DNA of 8,849 bases from Actinomycetes bacterium (GTDB lineage Bacteria; Actinomycetota; Actinomycetes; Propionibacteriales; Nocardioidaceae), in assembly GCA_023252095.1 (NCBI GenBank), contig JAHEXN010000129.1, positions 1-8,849 of the forward strand, written 5' to 3'. This document shows positions 5,327 through 8,849 of the stretch, piece after piece. Within the stretch, counting starts at the first letter, position 1, and each line of letters begins with the position of its first letter. The position numbers and the translations under genes are program-made. The notes under the pieces are model-generated. The model saw nothing but the letters and a program-made list of their open reading frames with translations. It did not search any database and was not told where the DNA came from.

Positions 5327-6471
5327 CCGTGTGGGCCGAGCTGGTCGGACAGGAGCCGGTGGTCGACACGCTGCAGGGCGTCGTCGCCGATCCCCGCGGG
5401 GCCACCCACGCCTGGCTCTTCACGGGCCCGCCCGGGTCCGGTCGCTCCACGGCGGCCCTGGCCTTCGCGGCCGCGATGCAGTGCGACACGGGCGGGTGCG
5501 GCGCGTGCGAGTCCTGTCGCATGGCGGCAGCGGGCTCCCACCCCGACATCCGCACGATCCGCACCGACGGCCTCTCGATCGGCGTCGACCTCGCCCGCGA
5601 CGCGGTGCGCCGCGCCGCCCTGCACCCGGCCGTGGGTCGGTGGCAGGTGCTCGTGGTCGAGGACGCCGACCGGCTCACCGACCAGGCCGCCAACGCGCTG
5701 CTGAAGTCCCTCGAGGAGCCGTCACCGCAGACGGTCTGGATGCTGTGCGCCCCGGCGGCCGAGGACGTCATCGTCACGATCCGGTCGCGCTGCCGGTCGG
5801 TCGTGCTCCGCACCCCGTCCGCCACCGCGATCGCCGAGCTGCTCGTCCGCCGCGACGGCATCGAGCCGGAGCTCGCCTCGGCCGTCGCCGCCGCCTCGCA
5901 GGGCCACATCGGCCGGGCCCGGGGCCTGGCCCGCGACCCCGAGGCGCGCGAACGACGGCGCCAGATCCTCTCGATCCCGCAGCGTGTGGCCCACCTCGGC
6001 GACGCGCTCGTGGCGGCCCAGCAGGTCGACACCGAGGCCACGGCCCGCGCGGCCGCCTTCAGCGACGTCGCCGACGCCCGCGAGCTCGACGACATCAAGG
6101 CCAGCTGGGGCGTCGAGGACCGCGGCAAGCGTCCGGCGGGCTACGCGGGGGCGCTGTCGAGCCTCACGAAGGAGCAGGAGCGCCGGCGCAAGCGGCTCGC
6201 GCGCGACGCGATCGACGGCGTGCTGCTCGACCTGCTGTCGTTCTGTCGCGACGTCGCGGCCCTGCAGCTCGGGGCAGCGTCCGGCACGCACGGCCTGGTC
6301 AACGCCGACGTCGCCGAGTCGGTCGTGGCGCAGGCCGAGGTGTGGACGGTCGAGGAGACGATGGCGGCGATCGATGCCATCGTGGAGTGCCGGCTCGCGT
6401 TGGAGGCCAACGCCGCACCGCTGCTCGCGCTCGAACGACTCATGTCGACGTTCGTGCCCCGTCGAGCCTGA
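5323..6471 (+). CDS. holB: DNA polymerase III subunit delta'
   Basis: Clamp-loader subunit that works with DnaX and delta to open and load the beta sliding clamp at the replication fork. The 382-residue AAA+ protein has a P-loop-like GPPGSGRS at 35-42 with Arg where Lys is usual, expected because delta' does not hydrolyse ATP. A zinc-binding set Cys54, 59, 62 and 65 lies in the CGACESC region. The Walker B-like VVEDADRL is at 111-118. The SRC motif is at 155-157, whose Arg is the finger that acts on the neighbouring DnaX site. The region after about residue 200 is the lid and collar domain and is less conserved. The start overlaps the tmk stop (ATGA), fixing ATG 5323. The tmk-holB pairing is standard in many bacteria. 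Confidence 0.94.
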   Translation: MTVWAELVGQEPVVDTLQGVVADPRGATHAWLFTGPPGSGRSTAALAFAAAMQCDTGGCGACESCRMAAAGSHPDIRTIRTDGLSIGVDLARDAVRRAALHPAVGRWQVLVVEDADRLTDQAANALLKSLEEPSPQTVWMLCAPAAEDVIVTIRSRCRSVVLRTPSATAIAELLVRRDGIEPELASAVAAASQGHIGRARGLARDPEARERRRQILSIPQRVAHLGDALVAAQQVDTEATARAAAFSDVADARELDDIKASWGVEDRGKRPAGYAGALSSLTKEQERRRKRLARDAIDGVLLDLLSFCRDVAALQLGAASGTHGLVNADVAESVVAQAEVWTVEETMAAIDAIVECRLALEANAAPLLALERLMSTFVPRRA

Positions 6472-6523
6472 TCCACCACCAGTCCAGCACCACCACACCG
6501 AATCGCACGCAGCCGAACACCAC

Positions 6524-6529
6524 GGGGGA
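6524..6529 (+). promoter_or_regulatory. Ribosome binding site of the TAP-like hydrolase
   Basis: GGGGGA sits 5 nt before ATG 6535. This gene has a Shine-Dalgarno and no -10-like hexamer at the 6-nt position, so it is either the third gene of the tmk-holB transcript or has a promoter with a normal leader. No clear promoter is visible in 6472-6523. Confidence 0.5.
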
Positions 6530-6534
6530 CGAAG

Positions 6535-8064
6535 ATGTCGAAGAAGCTCTGGATCATCGGCGGGCTCGTGCTCGCGCTGGTCGTCGCTGGGTCGGTCACG
6601 GCCGTCCTGCTGCTCACGGGTGGCGACGACGACGAGCGCGCAGATCCCGACCCGAGCACGAACGTCAGCTACCCCGAGGGTCTCGAGGAGTACTACACGC
6701 AGGAGCTCGACTGGGAGGACTGCGGCTCCGACCGCTGCGCCGACATCACGGTGCCGATCGACTACGCCGAGCCCGACGGCGACACGACCGAGCTGCGCAT
6801 GCGCGTGGTCGGTGACGAGGACGCCGAGCAGCACCTGTTCGTCAACCCCGGCGGCCCGGGCGGGTCCGCCGTCGACTACGCCACCACGATGTCGGTCCAG
6901 CTCGGTGACGACGTGACCGACGCCTACGCGATCGTCGGTGTCGATCCACGCGGCGTGGGCGTCAGCTCGCCGCTCGAGTGCTACGACGACGAGCAGTTCG
7001 ACGCGTACGTCGACACCGATCCCACGCCCGACGACCCCGCCGAGGTGCAGGCCTCGATCGATCAGCTCGAGGGCATGGCCGAGGCGTGCGAGAAGAACTC
7101 CGGCGACCTGGCCGCTCATGTCTCGACCGTCGAGGTGGCGCGCGACATGGACATCGCCCGCGCGCTCGTGGGTGACGACAAGCTCAACTGGTTCGGTGCC
7201 TCGTACGGCACGTACCTGGGCGCCACGTACGCCTCGCTGTTCCCCGAGAACGTCGGTCGCATGGTGCTCGACGGGGCGATCAACCCCGAGCTCGGCCCGG
7301 TCGACTCCGCACTGGGCCAGGCCACGGGATTCCAGCGCGCCCTCGAGGCCTACATCGACGACTGCGTCACTGACGCCGACTGCCCGCTCGGCACCGATGC
7401 CGCAGCGGCCCAGCAGCGGCTCGCCGACCTCCTCACGCAGCTTGATGCCCAGCCGATGCCCACCGACGCGGAGGACCGTCCGCTCACCGAGGGCCAGGCG
7501 TTCTTCGGCATCGCCCTGCCGCTGTACAGCGAGACGTTGTGGTCCGAGCTCACCTCGGCCCTGACCCTCGCGATCGGTGAGGGCGACGGCTCGGGCCTGC
7601 AGTTCCTGTCGGACGCCTACTTCGAGCGCAGCGCGAACGGCTCCTACGGCTCGAACATCGGCCAGGTCATCACGGCGGTCAACTGCCTCGACGCCACCGA
7701 GCGTCCGACCTTCGAGGAGCTCGAGGGCGACGTCGCCGAGTTCGTCGCGGTGTCACCGGTCTTCGGCCGGGCCCTGGGCCTGGGCGCCGGCGGCTGCTCG
7801 GCGTGGCCGTTCGAGTCCGAGGCCGACCCCGTCGACTTCTCGGCCAAGGGCGCGCCGCCGATCCTCGTGCTCGGCACGACCCGCGACCCCGCCACGCCGT
7901 ACGAGCAGGCCGTCGAGCTCGCCGACATCCTCGACTCCGGCGTGCTGATCTCGCGCGACGGCGACGGCCACACGGCCTACCAGTCCGGCAACGAGTGCGT
8001 CACCGACGCGGTCGACGCCTACCTGGTCGACGGCACCGTTCCGAAGAAGGACCCGGAGTGCTGA
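6535..8064 (+). CDS. Membrane-anchored TAP-like alpha/beta hydrolase (S33 peptidase family)
   Basis: 509 residues related to Streptomyces tripeptidyl aminopeptidase and SlpD/SlpE and to mycobacterial Hip1-type cell-envelope hydrolases. Residues 3-4 are KK and 5-27 form a hydrophobic segment followed by an acidic GGDDDERAD stretch. There is no lipobox Cys and no obvious signal-peptidase site, so a membrane-anchored enzyme facing outward is likely. The oxyanion-hole motif NPGGPGGS is at 104-111. Ser223 in GASYG is the nucleophile, Asp451 in TTRDPATP the acid and His479 in GDGHTAY the base. The part after about 400 is the TAP-like C-terminal domain. Cysteines near both ends suggest extracellular disulfides. 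The family removes N-terminal peptides or cleaves esters; the substrate is not predictable. A similar hydrolase after holB is, as I recall, common in actinobacteria. Confidence 0.9.
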   Translation: MSKKLWIIGGLVLALVVAGSVTAVLLLTGGDDDERADPDPSTNVSYPEGLEEYYTQELDWEDCGSDRCADITVPIDYAEPDGDTTELRMRVVGDEDAEQHLFVNPGGPGGSAVDYATTMSVQLGDDVTDAYAIVGVDPRGVGVSSPLECYDDEQFDAYVDTDPTPDDPAEVQASIDQLEGMAEACEKNSGDLAAHVSTVEVARDMDIARALVGDDKLNWFGASYGTYLGATYASLFPENVGRMVLDGAINPELGPVDSALGQATGFQRALEAYIDDCVTDADCPLGTDAAAAQQRLADLLTQLDAQPMPTDAEDRPLTEGQAFFGIALPLYSETLWSELTSALTLAIGEGDGSGLQFLSDAYFERSANGSYGSNIGQVITAVNCLDATERPTFEELEGDVAEFVAVSPVFGRALGLGAGGCSAWPFESEADPVDFSAKGAPPILVLGTTRDPATPYEQAVELADILDSGVLISRDGDGHTAYQSGNECVTDAVDAYLVDGTVPKKDPEC

Positions 8065-8130
8065 GAGGCCCGCGCTCCTTCGTCGCGCTCATTCCCGGCG
8101 CTCGCTAGGGCTCGCTCCGGGCCCCTCTCA
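8062..8130. repeat. Long imperfect palindrome at the hydrolase stop codon, REP-like or terminator
   Basis: TGAGAGG (8062-8068, including the stop codon) pairs with CCTCTCA (8124-8130), and CCCG (8069-8072) pairs with CGGG (8118-8121) across a 2-nt bulge. The 45-nt interior is full of GCGCTC/GCTCGCT-type words that can fold further. It lies between the convergent hydrolase and chorismate mutase genes, where a bidirectional terminator is expected, but there is no T tract. It may also be a copy of a dispersed intergenic palindrome. Nothing else is recognisable from 8131 to 8170. Confidence 0.5.
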
Positions 8131-8170
8131 CTTCGCTCGCCGTGGATCCGTCGCCGCGGGGCCGCCTCCT

Positions 8171-8461
8171 CTACTGGCGCGCGGCCTCATGGTGACGGAT
8201 GACCTCGTCGATGATGAAGGTGAGGAACTTCTCGGCGAAGGTCGGATCGAGGTCGGCCTCGACCGCGAGACCGCGGAGGCGCTCGATCTGTCGACCCTCG
8301 CGAGCCGGGTCGGACGGCGGCAGGTCGTGGGTCGCCTTGAGGCGTCCGACGCGCTGGGTGTGCTTGAACCGCTCGGCGAGCAGGTGCACCAGCGCGGCAT
8401 CGATGTTGTCGATGCTGGCCCGGATCCGGTTCAGCTCGTCGGTCACGTCGTCGTTGCTCAC
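8171..8461 (-). CDS. Chorismate mutase, AroQ class
   Basis: Rearranges chorismate to prephenate for phenylalanine and tyrosine synthesis. It is a 96-residue all-helical single-domain protein of the size of monofunctional actinobacterial AroQ enzymes. Aligning by spacing to the E. coli P-protein mutase domain, Arg14, Arg31, Lys42, Asp51 and Glu55 correspond to Arg11, Arg28, Lys39, Asp48 and Glu52. The residue at the Gln88 position is His91, within IIDEVIRHHE, so that contact is changed or differently aligned. There is no signal peptide, so it is cytosolic. Intracellular actinobacterial AroQ proteins of this type can need DAHP synthase for full activity; whether this one does is unknown. The start is GTG (8461-8459), chosen because the helix begins within 10 residues and a TAGGAT box ends 6 nt upstream. 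Confidence 0.88.
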   Translation of the reverse strand: MSNDDVTDELNRIRASIDNIDAALVHLLAERFKHTQRVGRLKATHDLPPSDPAREGRQIERLRGLAVEADLDPTFAEKFLTFIIDEVIRHHEAARQ

Positions 8462-8467
8462 GTCGCG

Positions 8468-8473
8468 ATCCTA
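8468..8473 (-). promoter_or_regulatory. -10 box of the chorismate mutase gene
   Basis: On the minus strand TAGGAT ends 6 nt before GTG 8461, the same spacing as the leaderless-type promoters on the plus strand. There is no Shine-Dalgarno in the gap. Confidence 0.6.
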
Positions 8474-8515
8474 GGCGCCGGGCGACCCGGATTCGCCTCC
8501 CCGTCCGTGGGTGGG

Positions 8516-8521
8516 TAAAGT
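8516..8521 (+). promoter_or_regulatory. Probable -10 box of tRNA-Thr
   Basis: TAAAGT fits TANNNT and lies 37 nt before the mature tRNA 5' end, leaving a short 5' leader for RNase P. A TTCGCC 18 nt upstream is only a weak -35 match. Confidence 0.45.
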
Positions 8522-8558
8522 CGGGCCTCGGTCCGACGGGCGATCCTCGGCGGACTCC

Positions 8559-8634
8559 GCCGCCTTAGCTCAGTCGGCAGAGCGTCTCACTCGTAATGAG
8601 AAGGTCGTCGGTTCGATTCCGACAGGCGGCTCCA
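8559..8634 (+). tRNA. tRNA-Thr (anticodon CGT)
   Basis: A complete cloverleaf can be drawn. The acceptor is GCCGCCT (8559-8565) with AGGCGGC (8624-8630), with discriminator T8631 and encoded CCA (8632-8634). The anticodon stem is TCTCA (8585-8589) with TGAGA (8597-8601), and the 7-nt loop carries CGT at 8592-8594, reading ACG. The T arm is GTCGG (8607-8611) with CCGAC (8619-8623) around TTCGATT. The D arm has GCTCAGTCGGCAGAGC. It lies alone between the divergent chorismate mutase gene and the next plus-strand gene. Confidence 0.97.
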
Positions 8635-8636
8635 CC

Positions 8637-8669
8637 AGAAGCCCGGTTCCCTGAGGGAGCCGGGCTTCT
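8637..8669 (+). terminator. Strong hairpin terminator after tRNA-Thr
   Basis: AGAAGCCCGG (8637-8646) pairs perfectly with CCGGGCTTCT (8660-8669). The inner TTCCC/GGGAG extends it to 15 pairs (one G-T) with a TGA loop. It begins 2 nt after the encoded CCA. The tail GCTTTG is a weak T tract. Confidence 0.88.
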
Positions 8670-8674
8670 GCTTT

Positions 8675-8728
8675 GCCTGAGCTCGTCCCGGTAGGGCGTC
8701 TCATTCGTCATGAGAAGGTCGTCGGTTC
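8675..8728 (+). pseudogene. Degenerate partial copy of tRNA-Thr(CGT)
   Basis: This stretch aligns to 8562-8614 of the intact tRNA over about 53 nt with five substitutions, one 1-nt deletion and one 2-nt insertion. It covers the end of the acceptor 5' strand, D arm, full anticodon arm and 5' T-arm strand. The CGT anticodon is kept (8706-8708). Similarity stops abruptly after GGTTC, so the 3' T arm, 3' acceptor strand and CCA are missing and no functional tRNA can form. It may be a tandem-duplication remnant or a scar of integration at the tRNA gene. Confidence 0.8.
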
Positions 8729-8782
8729 CAGAGGTTTCTCACATCTGCGCCGAAGCCATCACGAGGGGACCCGGCTCTCGCC

Positions 8783-8788
8783 TAGGGT
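8783..8788 (+). promoter_or_regulatory. -10 box of the gene at 8795
   Basis: TAGGGT fits TANNNT and ends 6 nt before ATG 8795. The hexamer and its flanks (CGCCTAGGGTCG) are identical to those before the lipoprotein gene at 3761. Confidence 0.6.
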
Positions 8789-8794
8789 CGAGGC

Positions 8795-8849
8795 ATGGCC
8801 CACGCGGACCGCTTCCAGGTCGACCTCCACGGCGTCGTCGACCTCCTGG
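8795..8849 (+). CDS. N-terminus of a probable HSP90-family (HtpG-like) ATPase, 3'-truncated by the window
   Basis: Only 18 codons are visible: MAHADRFQVDLHGVVDLL. The FQVDL-x-G-V-V-D-L-L pattern matches, from memory, the start of the actinobacterial HSP90-family chaperone-like ATPases, where it leads into the first helix of the GHKL ATP-binding domain. No nucleotide-binding motif lies within the window, so the call rests on this short segment. The start is supported by the TAGGGT box 6 nt upstream. Confidence 0.55.
   Translation, partial: MAHADRFQVDLHGVVDLL

Noticed and set aside
5425..5448. Lys-to-Arg change in the Walker A motif of delta' as a possible defect
   Set aside because: Delta' is the non-hydrolysing clamp-loader subunit and degenerate P-loops are normal in it.
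5722..7119. Long minus-strand open frame (465 codons) opposite holB and the TAP-like hydrolase
   Set aside because: High GC makes antisense frames long by default. It crosses the boundary between two real genes and shows no domain or ribosome site.
8699..8715. TCTCAT/ATGAGA inverted repeat as a heat-shock operator (CIRCE or HAIR) before the 8795 gene
   Set aside because: It does not match either consensus and is explained as the anticodon stem of the tRNA remnant.
1..8849. CRISPR array, insertion sequence, prophage or defence genes
   Set aside because: No spaced direct repeats, transposase or integrase motifs, or defence domains were seen on either strand.

Overview
The window is high-GC actinobacterial chromosome. 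The gene order (topA, then tmk-holB, then a TAP-type hydrolase and tRNA-Thr), the lysine-rich TopA tail, the GC-rich third codon positions and the short -10-to-start promoters fit the Propionibacteriales/Nocardioidaceae and relatives. The genus cannot be fixed from this sequence.

Layout. 1-1524 (+) is the C-terminal half of DNA topoisomerase I, cut by the window edge. 1525-1703 is non-coding with a strong 12-bp hairpin. 1704-2552 (+) is an epoxide-hydrolase-like alpha/beta hydrolase. 2570-2694 holds a promoter and what reads as a complete S-adenosylhomocysteine (SAH) riboswitch. It leads into an adenosine deaminase-family gene (about 2695-3732, +) that has a perfect Shine-Dalgarno but no ATG/GTG/TTG start, so ACG is the likely start. 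3761-4630 (+) is an unrecognised lipoprotein. 4676-5326 and 5323-6471 (+) are thymidylate kinase and DNA polymerase III delta', overlapping by 4 bp. 6535-8064 (+) is a membrane-anchored TAP-like serine hydrolase. 8062-8130 is a long imperfect palindrome. 8171-8461 (-) is an AroQ chorismate mutase. 8559-8634 (+) is tRNA-Thr(CGT), followed by a strong hairpin terminator (8637-8669) and a degenerate partial copy of the same tRNA (8675-8728). 8795-8849 (+) is the start of what looks like an HSP90-family gene.

How it fits together. TopA, Tmk and delta' are replication/nucleotide housekeeping functions. The hydrolase, the deaminase and the lipoprotein sit between topA and tmk, each with its own promoter. 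The most interesting part is the deaminase unit: a 7-bp P1, a 5-bp P2 and a 6-bp pseudoknot match the SAH riboswitch architecture. The 3' pseudoknot strand overlaps an anti-Shine-Dalgarno, so SAH binding should expose the ribosome site and turn translation on. The enzyme would then act in SAH disposal, either by removing adenosine released by SAH hydrolase or by deaminating SAH itself.

A second pattern is that five genes (1704, 3761, 4676, 8461 minus, 8795) carry a -10-like hexamer ending exactly 6 nt before the start codon, the geometry of leaderless transcripts.
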